From positions 599,346 through 663,345 of the forward strand of contig NZ_JPXI01000033.1 of assembly GCF_000740675.1 (NCBI RefSeq): a stretch of 64,000 nucleotides of DNA, given 5' to 3'. This stretch comes from Massilia sp. BSC265. Lineage in GTDB: Bacteria > Pseudomonadota > Gammaproteobacteria > Burkholderiales > Burkholderiaceae_D. Of the stretch, positions 39,253 to 47,116 are shown one piece after another (the first letter of the stretch is position 1; each line of letters starts with the position of its first letter). The notes below the pieces were generated by a model. That model did no database searches, had not been told where the DNA came from, and saw only the letters and a list, made by a program, of their open reading frames with translations. The translations under genes and the position numbers were made by a program.

Positions 39253-39833
39253 TTCAGTTTTTCTACCAGTGCACGCAGTGCCTGGCCACGGTGCGAGTGG
39301 GCGTTCTTCACGCTTGGTTCCAGTTCGGCGGTGGTCTTGCCGAGCGCGGGAATCAGGAAGTGCGGGTCGTAGCCGAAGCCGTTGGCGCCGCGCGGGCTAG
39401 CGATGATCTCGCCGTGCCACTGGCCGTCGGCGATGACCGGTTGCGGATCGTCGGCGTGGCGCACGTAGACCAGCACGCAATAGTAATAGGCCGACTTGTC
39501 GGCGTGCTTGGTGAGGTCGGCGACCAGCTTTTCATTGTTGCGGGCGTCGGATTTCGGCTCGCCCGCGAAACGGGCCGAGTAGACGCCCGGCGCCCCGCCG
39601 AGCGCGTTGACGCACACGCCCGAATCATCGGCCAGGGCCGGCAGGCCGGTCAGGCGCGAGGCGTGGCGGGCCTTGGCCAGCGCGTTCTCCACGAAGGTGC
39701 CGAATGGCTCTTCCGCTTCCGGGACATTGAATTCGCCTTGCGGGTGCAGCTCGAAACCGATGGGTTCGAGGAGCTGGGCGAATTCCTTCAGTTTGCCGGC
39801 GTTGTTGGAGGCGAGGATCAGGCGTTGGGTCAT
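39249..39833 (-). CDS. rdgB: Non-canonical purine NTP pyrophosphatase (RdgB/HAM1)
   Basis: Hydrolyses ITP, dITP and XTP to keep damaged purines out of DNA and RNA. The 194 residues show the family landmarks LASNNAGKLKEF, FVENALAKARHA, LADDSGVCVNALGGAPGVYS, ANGFGYDPHF and SHRGQALRAL. It lies 60 bp after rph and overlaps hemW by 4 bp. Confidence 0.95.
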   Translation of the reverse strand: MTQRLILASNNAGKLKEFAQLLEPIGFELHPQGEFNVPEAEEPFGTFVENALAKARHASRLTGLPALADDSGVCVNALGGAPGVYSARFAGEPKSDARNNEKLVADLTKHADKSAYYYCVLVYVRHADDPQPVIADGQWHGEIIASPRGANGFGYDPHFLIPALGKTTAELEPSVKNAHSHRGQALRALVEKLK

Positions 39834-39893
39834 GGTGCTGGATGATGTGCGAAGAGGGTGGATATTTTACCGCTTCACACCAGCGCGCGCTTC

Positions 39894-40628
39894 CTAGGCA
39901 GCCAGTCCCAGCGACTGCTTCTGCAGCCTGATCAATTCGGTCACCCCCAGCTGCCCCAGGTCCAGCAGGCGGTTCATGCCCACGCGGTCGAACGCAGCCC
40001 CCTCGGCCGTACCCTGCACCTCGATGAAATGCCCCTGGTCCGTCATCACGATGTTCATGTCGGTATCGCAAGCCGAATCCTCGAGGTAATCCAGGTCCAG
40101 CACCGGGGTGCCCTGGTACACGCCGACCGAGATCGCCGCCACGAAGTGCTTCACCGGCACCGCGGCCAGGACGCCCTGCCCCACCAGCGCGCTGAAGGCG
40201 TCGTAGGCCGCGACCATGGCGCCGGTGATCGAGGCCGTTCGGGTGCCGCCGTCGGCCTGGATCACGTCGCAGTCCAGGTGCAGGGTGCGCTCCCCAAAGG
40301 CCTCCAGGTCGAAGGCGGCGCGCAGCGAGCGGCCGATCAGGCGCTGGATTTCTTGAGTACGGCCGGTTTGCTTGCCGCGCGCGGCTTCGCGGTCCATGCG
40401 CGTGTGCGTCGAGCGCGGCAGCATGCCGTACTCGGCCGTCAGCCAGCCCTGCCCCTTGCCCTTCAGGAAGCCAGGCACCTTCTCTTCGATGCTGGCGGTG
40501 CAGATCACCTTGGTGTCGCCGCACTCGATCAGCACCGATCCTTCGGCGTGCTTGGTGTACTGGCGGGTGATGCGGATGGTGCGCAGCTGGTCGACCGCGC
40601 GCCCGCTCGGGCGTTGTGCAAACGTCAT
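39894..40628 (-). CDS. rph: Ribonuclease PH
   Basis: Phosphorolytic 3'-5' exoribonuclease that trims tRNA precursors. The 244 residues are full length: [84 protein letters not shown], and the active-site [15 protein letters not shown]. It belongs to the leftward kinase-phosphatase-rph-rdgB-hemW run. Confidence 0.96.
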   Translation of the reverse strand: MTFAQRPSGRAVDQLRTIRITRQYTKHAEGSVLIECGDTKVICTASIEEKVPGFLKGKGQGWLTAEYGMLPRSTHTRMDREAARGKQTGRTQEIQRLIGRSLRAAFDLEAFGERTLHLDCDVIQADGGTRTASITGAMVAAYDAFSALVGQGVLAAVPVKHFVAAISVGVYQGTPVLDLDYLEDSACDTDMNIVMTDQGHFIEVQGTAEGAAFDRVGMNRLLDLGQLGVTELIRLQKQSLGLAA

Positions 40629-40649
40629 GGGAAGCCTTTTCTTGTTGGG

Positions 40650-41576
40650 TTATTTGAGTAGCTGGGAGGATTTCTCGATCGCCTCGCGGATCTCGGCAAT
40701 CGCTCGTTCGATTTCGTCTTCGTCGAAGGCATCCACGCCGGCAGGCAGGGGAGCGCCCGCCGTGATGGTCGAGCTGACTTCGTCCTCGGGCAGCATCTGG
40801 GTCGAGATGACATCGGGCGCGCTTGCGCTCTTCGCGTCCGCCCCCTGCCAGGTGATGGCCAGCGCCGTCGTGTTGTCGGCGCGCGCCCCGCCGATCGCGG
40901 CGGCCATCGCCACCATGTCGGGCACCGCCTGCACGATGGTCGATGTCGACAGCCGGTGCACGATCTCGGTTTCCGGCAGCATCCCCCACAGGCCGTCCGA
41001 ACACAGCAGCAGCGTGTCGCCCGGCGCCAAGACGGCCTGGCGCGAGATGTCGATCTTCGGGGCCTGGCCGGCGCCCAGGCAGTTGTACAGCTTGTTGCGG
41101 TCCGGATGGGTATTGCGGTCGGACTCGAGGGCGCGGCCGCGCTCGATCAGGTACTCCAGGTGCGAATGGTCGCGCGTACGCGCCAGCACCTGGTTGCGGC
41201 GCACCCAGTACAGGCGCGAATCGCCGCAGTGCGCCCACACGGCGCAGTTGTGCTGCACCAGGCAGGCCACCACCGTGGTGCGCGGCGTCTCGGGCAGCCG
41301 GTTAGCTTCCGCATAGGCCAGGATGTCCCAGTGCGCCTGGGTCAGCGCTTCTTCCAGGAAGCGCTCGGGCTTCTTCACGTAGGGCTTTGCCTGCATGCGG
41401 AACATCATCGACAGCGTCTGCAGCGCAATGGTGGCAGCGATCTCGCCCGCCAGGTGTCCGCCCATGCCGTCGGCCAGCACCAGCAGCAGCGCGTCGCGCG
41501 TGAAGCTGTAGCCCATGCGGTCCTGGTTGACCTTGCGCCCGCCGATATGGGTCTGCTGGTAGACGGAAAACTGCAT
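40650..41576 (-). CDS. PP2C-type Ser/Thr protein phosphatase
   Basis: A 308-residue PPM/PP2C phosphatase. Metal-binding motifs are intact: VNQDR (Asp19), ADGMGGHLAGE (Asp36, Gly37), HCGDSRLYWVR, LLCSDGLWGML and ARADNTTALAI. An acidic C-terminal tail of about 55 residues (about 255-308, with DAFDEDEIERAIAEIREAIE) extends beyond the catalytic domain. It lies 15 bp after the Ser/Thr kinase gene, so the two probably act on the same substrates. Confidence 0.9.
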   Translation of the reverse strand: MQFSVYQQTHIGGRKVNQDRMGYSFTRDALLLVLADGMGGHLAGEIAATIALQTLSMMFRMQAKPYVKKPERFLEEALTQAHWDILAYAEANRLPETPRTTVVACLVQHNCAVWAHCGDSRLYWVRRNQVLARTRDHSHLEYLIERGRALESDRNTHPDRNKLYNCLGAGQAPKIDISRQAVLAPGDTLLLCSDGLWGMLPETEIVHRLSTSTIVQAVPDMVAMAAAIGGARADNTTALAITWQGADAKSASAPDVISTQMLPEDEVSSTITAGAPLPAGVDAFDEDEIERAIAEIREAIEKSSQLLK

Positions 41577-41591
41577 GTTGCCTCCTGATCC

Positions 41592-42575
41592 TTAGTTACT
41601 GGCCTTGCGCTTGACGCCGAAGCGCCCGACCAGCCCGCGCCATCCCCCTGCCCGCGCCGGTGCCTCCTCGGACACCGGCTGCGGCGCCAGCGTCGGCGCC
41701 GCCTGCAGCACCTTCTGCATCGAGAACACGCTCTGCGGCCGCGCCAGCGGATCGAGGGCCATGCAGGCGCGGACCATCTCGATCAGCTCCGGCGAGTAAC
41801 TTCCTTCGATCCTGGCGAACTGTGCCCCGGTCTTGTCCTCTTCCTTGCGGGCTTCGACCGGCGGCGGCATGCTGCGCGTCATGCAAGCATACATGGCCGC
41901 GCCGATGCTGTAGATATCGGTCCAGGGACCGAGCGTGGCCGCCCGGCTGTACAGCTCGGGCGCCGCGAAGCCGGGGGTGTACATCGGCGCCAGCATCGGC
42001 GCATCCAGGTTGATGGTCTGGCGCGCCGCGCCGAAGTCGAGCAGCAGCGGCGAACCGTCGCTGCGCAAGTAGATGTTGGCCGGCTTGAGGTCGAGGTGCA
42101 GCAGCTTGTTGGCGTGGACTTCGCGCACGCCGGCGCACACGCCGTTGAACAGCTGGCGGATCGAGGCTTCGCCCATGCGGCTCCCTTTGGCATGCAGGCG
42201 CGCGATATGGTCCTGCAGCGTGTGGCCGGATTCGTAGGCCATCACCATATAGACCGTCTCGTGGGCACGGAAGAAGTTCACCACCCGCACCACGTTCGGA
42301 TGGACGATGCGGGCGAGTGCCCGCCCCTCTTCGAAGAAGCACTTCAGGCCGATGCGGAACACCGGCAGGTTCGGCTTGGACACGCTCGGGGCCAGTTCTC
42401 CCGGCGCGCGCAAGGCAAGCTGGCTGGGCAGGTATTCCTTGATGGCGACCGCGTTGCCTTCACCGTCATATGCCAGGTAAACAATACTGAACCCACCGGA
42501 CGCAATTTTCTTTACAATGCGATATCCGGCAATTTCCAGGCCATCAGGCAGGGGGGCATTATTCTGTGCGGCCAT
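41592..42575 (-). CDS. Ser/Thr protein kinase (Hanks type)
   Basis: A 327-residue cytoplasmic kinase without transmembrane or sensor domain. Catalytic features: glycine loop KIASGGFSIVYLA, Lys46 in VAIKEY, catalytic loop HLDLKPAN (160-167, with Leu161 in place of the usual Arg, making it a non-RD kinase), DFG at 180-182, and FAAPELY. The C-terminal about 45 residues are basic and low complexity. It is first in a leftward run with the PP2C phosphatase and divergent from yicC. No secretion genes surround it. Confidence 0.88.
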   Translation of the reverse strand: MAAQNNAPLPDGLEIAGYRIVKKIASGGFSIVYLAYDGEGNAVAIKEYLPSQLALRAPGELAPSVSKPNLPVFRIGLKCFFEEGRALARIVHPNVVRVVNFFRAHETVYMVMAYESGHTLQDHIARLHAKGSRMGEASIRQLFNGVCAGVREVHANKLLHLDLKPANIYLRSDGSPLLLDFGAARQTINLDAPMLAPMYTPGFAAPELYSRAATLGPWTDIYSIGAAMYACMTRSMPPPVEARKEEDKTGAQFARIEGSYSPELIEMVRACMALDPLARPQSVFSMQKVLQAAPTLAPQPVSEEAPARAGGWRGLVGRFGVKRKASN

Positions 42576-42618
42576 TCAGAGTCCTTGCTTAACAGGGCGA
42601 TTGTGTGGGATAAATGTT

Positions 42619-42632
42619 GCCTTTGTAAAGGC
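42619..42632. promoter_or_regulatory. Short dyad in the kinase/yicC divergent region
   Basis: GCCTTTGTAAAGGC is a perfect 6 bp inverted repeat around GT, in the 153 bp region between the kinase and yicC starts. It could be an operator or a chance palindrome. Confidence 0.25.
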
Positions 42633-42728
42633 CACCTCGATAAGCCTGCCGTACGATGCATCGGCGCCTTGCTGCCGCTCGCGACGCTCTCTCGAGGTAT
42701 CTAAAGAATAAAAAAGACGGGGAATTCT

Positions 42729-43631
42729 TTGAGCATTTCAAGCATGACAGGTTATGCGGTTGCCACCAGCGAAAGCGCTGCCGGCACCCTCACGATCGAG
42801 ATCAAGAGCGTCAATTCGCGCTTCCTCGACCTCCAGTTCCGCATCAACGACGATCTGCGCGCGCTGGAACCCGACCTGCGTTCCGCCATCATGGCCGCGA
42901 TCACACGCGGCAAGGTCGAGGTACGCCTGTCCTTCGGCCGCAAGACCGCCGGCGGCTCGCAAGTGCTCAACCAGGAACTGCTGTCCGACCTTGCACGCCT
43001 GCAGCTTGAGGTCACCAAGCATTTCGTCTCGGCGCCGCCGATGACGGTGGCCGAACTGCTGCGCTGGCCGGGCGTCATCGAAGAGTCGACCGTGGGCCAG
43101 GAATCGCTGCAGCAAGATGTCGCCGCCCTCACCGCCACCACCGTCGCCGCTTTTGTCGACAGCCGCAAGCGCGAAGGCGCGGCGCTGGAAGCGATGCTGC
43201 TGTCGCGTATCGACGCGATGGAAGCGATCGTCAAGCGCATCACCCCGCTCATCCCGCAAGTGATTGCGCAGTTCCAGCAGAAAGCCGTCGAGCGCATGCA
43301 GGACGCACTGGGCCTGGCCGGACACGGCAACCCGTCGACCCTGACGCGCCAGGAAGTGCTGGAGCGGATTCGCCAGGAAGTGACGCTGTACGGTATCCGC
43401 ATCGACGTGTCGGAAGAGCTGTCGCGCCTGTCGGCCCACCTGAACGAAACCCGCCATATCCTGAAAAAGGGCGGCCAGGTCGGCAAGCGCCTCGACTTCA
43501 TGATGCAGGAACTGAACCGCGAGGCAAACACGCTGGGCGCCAAGGCCTCGGTGAAGGAGCTGGCGGATGCGTCGATGGAGCTGAAACTGCTGATCGAGCA
43601 GATGCGCGAGCAGGTGCAGAATTTAGAGTAA
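42729..43631 (+). CDS. yicC: YicC-family endoribonuclease
   Basis: A 300-residue YicC protein, a family now known to cleave RNA. The N-terminus SSMTGYAVATSES and segment IEIKSVNSRFLDLQFRI are family hallmarks. The C-terminal DUF1732 block reads GKRLDFMMQELNREANTLGAKA. The frame opens with TTG at 42729, preceded by GGGGA; an ATG five codons later (42744) gives MTGYAVAT and is an equally reasonable start. It is upstream of gmk, the same order as in many Proteobacteria, with a repeat between. Confidence 0.92.
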   Translation: MSISSMTGYAVATSESAAGTLTIEIKSVNSRFLDLQFRINDDLRALEPDLRSAIMAAITRGKVEVRLSFGRKTAGGSQVLNQELLSDLARLQLEVTKHFVSAPPMTVAELLRWPGVIEESTVGQESLQQDVAALTATTVAAFVDSRKREGAALEAMLLSRIDAMEAIVKRITPLIPQVIAQFQQKAVERMQDALGLAGHGNPSTLTRQEVLERIRQEVTLYGIRIDVSEELSRLSAHLNETRHILKKGGQVGKRLDFMMQELNREANTLGAKASVKELADASMELKLLIEQMREQVQNLE

Positions 43632-43670
43632 TTTGTTGTCGTTGCGCAACAGTGCGCAACGGACAGTTGA

Positions 43671-43746
43671 ACGCGTGGGCGGGAGACCCGCCCACCCTAC
43701 AAGAGCGATTTTGTAGGGTGGGCAGGTTTCCTGCCCACGCGTTCAA
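43671..43746. repeat. REPIN-like repeat, copy 7, with inverted arm order
   Basis: Here the two hairpin arms occur in reversed order: CGCGTGGGC to CCACCCTAC (ending 43700), a 12 bp spacer, then GTAGGGTGGGC to GCCCACGCG (from 43713). They are flanked by TTGAAC and its complement GTTCAA. The arms thus meet at their CTAC/GTAG ends instead of their GCG ends. It lies between the co-directional genes yicC and gmk. Confidence 0.8.
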
Positions 43747-43770
43747 CATTATGATGAACACACGTAATAC
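43742..43770 (+). promoter_or_regulatory. Weak promoter candidate for gmk at the repeat edge
   Basis: TTCAAC (43742-43747) and TAATAC (43765-43770) are 17 bp apart, ending 25 bp before the gmk ATG. The -35-like half lies at the outer end of the palindromic repeat. Matches to consensus are modest. Confidence 0.3.
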
Positions 43771-43794
43771 ACGTTTTAACCGAGGACCTTATTC

Positions 43795-44442
43795 ATGATC
43801 ACTCCCGCCCTCTCCGGCAGCCTGTTCGTCGTCGCCGCCCCGTCCGGCGCCGGCAAATCGACCCTGGTCAACGCCCTGCTGAAGCTGGAACCGGGCATCA
43901 AGCTGTCGATCTCGACCACCACCCGCCCGCCGCGTCCCGGCGAGCAGGACGGCCGCGAATACCATTTCACGACGGCGGAAGACTTCGTCTCGCGCGCCGA
44001 CCGCGGCGAATTCCTGGAATGGGCGGAAGTCCACGGCAACTACTACGGCACCAGCCGCCTGACCGTGGAACAAGAGATGAAGCTGGGGACCGACATCCTG
44101 CTGGAAATCGACTGGCAGGGTGCGCGCCAGGTCAAGAAGCAGTTCCCCGACGCGGCCGGCATCTTCATCCTGCCGCCGTCGATCGAAGCCCTGGAGGAGC
44201 GCCTGCACAAGCGCGGCACCGACGAGCCCCACATCATCACCCGCCGCCTGCTGGCCGCCGGGGGGGAGATCGCTCACGCTCCGGAGTTCGAGTATGCTAT
44301 CATCAACGAAGAGTTCAACGCCGCCCTTGCAGAACTGCAGGCGATTGTCAAAGCGACACGTTGCCGATTCGCCCAGCAGGCGGCGCGCAACGCCGACTTG
44401 TTTGCCCAGCTGGGAATCCACGCGCACCAACCAACCTTATAA
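43795..44442 (+). CDS. gmk: Guanylate kinase
   Basis: Phosphorylates GMP to GDP. The 215 residues contain the P-loop [11 protein letters not shown], the GMP-binding [21 protein letters not shown], and [15 protein letters not shown]. It starts the conserved gmk-rpoZ-spoT cluster, 50 bp before rpoZ. Confidence 0.96.
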   Translation: MITPALSGSLFVVAAPSGAGKSTLVNALLKLEPGIKLSISTTTRPPRPGEQDGREYHFTTAEDFVSRADRGEFLEWAEVHGNYYGTSRLTVEQEMKLGTDILLEIDWQGARQVKKQFPDAAGIFILPPSIEALEERLHKRGTDEPHIITRRLLAAGGEIAHAPEFEYAIINEEFNAALAELQAIVKATRCRFAQQAARNADLFAQLGIHAHQPTL

Positions 44443-44492
44443 GCGCGGCACCGTAAAGGCTTGCCGCATATCGTCCATTCAGGAGTGACAAC

Positions 44493-44696
44493 ATGGCCCG
44501 TATCACCATCGAAGATTGCCTCAAGAACGTCCCGAACCGCTTCCAGCTGACCCTGGCCGCGACCTATCGCGCACGCCAGCTGCTGCAGGGCCACACCCCG
44601 AAGGTCGAAGCCAAGGACAAGCCGACCGTCGTCGCGCTGCGCGAAATCGCCGCCGGTAAAGTCGGCCTGGAAATGCTCAAAAAGGTCCCGATGTAA
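44493..44696 (+). CDS. rpoZ: RNA polymerase omega subunit
   Basis: A 67-residue omega subunit that helps assemble RNA polymerase and forms part of a ppGpp site. It begins [19 protein letters not shown], the standard N-terminus, with the conserved [11 protein letters not shown] and [13 protein letters not shown] good AGGAG ribosome site precedes the ATG. It is followed by spoT, linking the polymerase subunit and the alarmone synthetase in one locus. Confidence 0.96.
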   Translation: MARITIEDCLKNVPNRFQLTLAATYRARQLLQGHTPKVEAKDKPTVVALREIAAGKVGLEMLKKVPM

Positions 44697-44771
44697 TACC
44701 CGAGGGGAGAAGGGTCCTTCCGTAGGCGAATCTGTTATGCTGTTCTTCATACTGGCTGATCGATATAACGT

Positions 44772-47012
44772 ATGAAATTGTCTTCCCCGGATTCGACCCA
44801 TCCAGTCCCCCCTGCCCGGACCAAGCGTCCGGGCAAACCGCAAGACGCCGAGGCACCGGCGCCCGCCCCGGGCGTTGCATCGGTCACGCAGCTCATCAAC
44901 AAGCTGTCCGACTACCTCACCCCCGCCGAGCTGAAAAAGGTCAAGGAAGCCTACCGCTTCTCCGACGAGATGCACCTCGGCCAGGTCCGCAAGTCGGGCG
45001 AGCCCTACATTTCCCATCCGATCGCCGTCGCGGAAATCTGCGCCGAGTGGAAGCTCGATGCCCAGGCCATCATGGCCGCGCTGCTGCACGACGTGATCGA
45101 AGACCAGGACGTCAAGAAGGACGAGCTGATCGAGCGCTTCGGCGCCCAGGTCGCCAATCTCGTCGACGGCCTGTCCAAGCTCGAAAAGATCGAGTTCCAG
45201 AGCCAGGTCGAGGCCCAGGCCGAGAACTTCCGCAAGATGCTGCTGGCCATGGCCTCGGACGTGCGCGTGATCCTGATCAAGCTCGCCGACCGCCTGCACA
45301 ACATGCGCACGATGGGCGTGATGGTCCCGGCCAAGCGCCGCCGCATCTCGCGCGAGACCATGGAAGTCTACGTGCCGATCGCGCACCGCCTCGGCCTGAA
45401 CAACATCTACCGCGAACTGCAGGACCTGTCCTTCTCGCACCTGTACCCGCTGCGCTACTACACGCTGGCCAAGGCCATCAAGGCGGCGCGCGGCAACCGC
45501 CGCGAGGTGGTCAAGAAGATCCTCGAGGCGGTCAAGAACCAGCTGGCCACGGCCGGCATCCAGGCCGAGGTCTACGGCCGCGAAAAGACCCTGTACGGCA
45601 TCTACAAGAAGATGCGCAACAAGCACCTGTCGTTCTCGCAGGTGCTGGACGTGTACGGCTTCCGCGTGGTGGTCGACACGGTCCCGAACTGCTACGTGGC
45701 GCTCGGCACCCTGCACGCCCTGTACAAGCCGATGCCCGGCAAGTTCAAGGACTACATCGCGATCCGCAAGATCAACGGCTACCAGTCGCTGCATACCACC
45801 CTGATCGGCCCCTACGGCACCCCGGTCGAGTTCCAGATCCGTACCCAGGACATGCACCGCACCGCCGAAAGCGGCGTAGCGGCGCACTGGCTGTACAAGA
45901 CCGGCGACTCGAACATGTCGGACCTGCAGCAGCGCACCCACGCCTGGCTGCAGTCGCTGCTCGACATCCAGCAGCAGACCGGCGACTCGGCCGAATTCCT
46001 CGAGCACGTCAAGGTCGACCTGTTCCCGGATTCGGTCTATGTGTTCACGCCCAAGTCGAAGATCATCGCCCTGCCGCGCGGCGCCACGGCACTCGACTTC
46101 GCCTACTCGATCCACACCGGCATCGGCGACCACACGGTGGCGGTCAAGATCAACAACGAAACCCAGCCGCTGCGCACCGAACTGCACAACGGCGACATCG
46201 TCGAGATCGTCACCGATCCGGAATCGCGCCCGAGCCCGACCTGGCTGAGTTTTGTGCGCACCGGCAAGGCGCGGTCGGCGATCCGCCACTACCTGCGCAC
46301 GGTGAACGTCAACGAATCGGTCGAGCTGGGCCAGGAACTGCTGGCCGGCGCCCTGGCCGCCCGCAACATCAGTCCCGATCTGCCGCCCAGCACGGTCGAG
46401 AAGCTGCTGGCCGAATCCTCGGCCAAGTCGATGGAAGAGCTGTATGCCGACATCGGCATCGGCAAGCGCATGCCGCAGCTGGTGGCGCGCCACATCTTCG
46501 GCCTGATGGACGCCGACCCCGAGCACAAGCCTTCCAACCTGCCGGCCCCGGCAAGCGACATCGACCCGGTCACGATCTACGGCAGCGAAGGCGTATCGGT
46601 GCAGCTGGCGCCGTGCTGCCTGCCGATCCCGGGCGACCAGATCATCGGCCAGCTGCGCCGCGACCAGGGCCTGGTGGTGCACACCTGCGACTGCCTGCCG
46701 GCCAAGCGCGTGCGCGCCAAGGAACCGGACCGCTGGATCGCGGTGCAGTGGGGCGAAGAGCTGAACCGCCGCTTCGACTGCCGCATCCGCCTGCTCATCA
46801 ACAATGAAAAGGGCATCCTGGCGCGCGTGGCGGCCGAGATCGGCGAGTCCGACGCCAACATCACCTATGTCGGCATGGACGAGGACGACGAACACCTGAT
46901 GACGCAGCTGCGCTTCACCATCCAGGTAAAGGACCGGGTGCACCTGGCGCAGCTGATCCGTAACCTGCGCCGGGTGGCGGGCGTGAACCGGGTCGAGCGC
47001 GAGCGGTCGTAG
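44772..47012 (+). CDS. spoT: Bifunctional (p)ppGpp synthetase/hydrolase
   Basis: Makes and degrades the stringent-response alarmone. The 746 residues carry, in order, an HD hydrolase domain (about 60-210, with GEPYISHPIAVAEI and ALLHDVIEDQDV), a RelA/SpoT synthetase domain (about 255-370, with YGREKTLYGIYKKM and the catalytic Glu region RTQDMHRTAESG), a TGS domain (about 415-475), and a C-terminal ACT domain. An intact HD motif and an intact synthetase region support the bifunctional type. It is 75 bp downstream of rpoZ. Confidence 0.95.
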   Translation: MKLSSPDSTHPVPPARTKRPGKPQDAEAPAPAPGVASVTQLINKLSDYLTPAELKKVKEAYRFSDEMHLGQVRKSGEPYISHPIAVAEICAEWKLDAQAIMAALLHDVIEDQDVKKDELIERFGAQVANLVDGLSKLEKIEFQSQVEAQAENFRKMLLAMASDVRVILIKLADRLHNMRTMGVMVPAKRRRISRETMEVYVPIAHRLGLNNIYRELQDLSFSHLYPLRYYTLAKAIKAARGNRREVVKKILEAVKNQLATAGIQAEVYGREKTLYGIYKKMRNKHLSFSQVLDVYGFRVVVDTVPNCYVALGTLHALYKPMPGKFKDYIAIRKINGYQSLHTTLIGPYGTPVEFQIRTQDMHRTAESGVAAHWLYKTGDSNMSDLQQRTHAWLQSLLDIQQQTGDSAEFLEHVKVDLFPDSVYVFTPKSKIIALPRGATALDFAYSIHTGIGDHTVAVKINNETQPLRTELHNGDIVEIVTDPESRPSPTWLSFVRTGKARSAIRHYLRTVNVNESVELGQELLAGALAARNISPDLPPSTVEKLLAESSAKSMEELYADIGIGKRMPQLVARHIFGLMDADPEHKPSNLPAPASDIDPVTIYGSEGVSVQLAPCCLPIPGDQIIGQLRRDQGLVVHTCDCLPAKRVRAKEPDRWIAVQWGEELNRRFDCRIRLLINNEKGILARVAAEIGESDANITYVGMDEDDEHLMTQLRFTIQVKDRVHLAQLIRNLRRVAGVNRVERERS

Positions 47013-47116
47013 CCCGCGTTCGCAGGGCGGTCGTCCGGCCTGGCCGCAACCGCCCTGCATGCATGCTCGCGGGACCTGTATGATGCTCACTTCTTTCCTT
47101 ACAGGCAAGCGGACCT

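Noticed and set aside
40650..42575. Kinase/phosphatase pair as part of a type VI secretion system
   Set aside because: No tss or tag genes are present; the neighbours are rph, rdgB, hemW and yicC.
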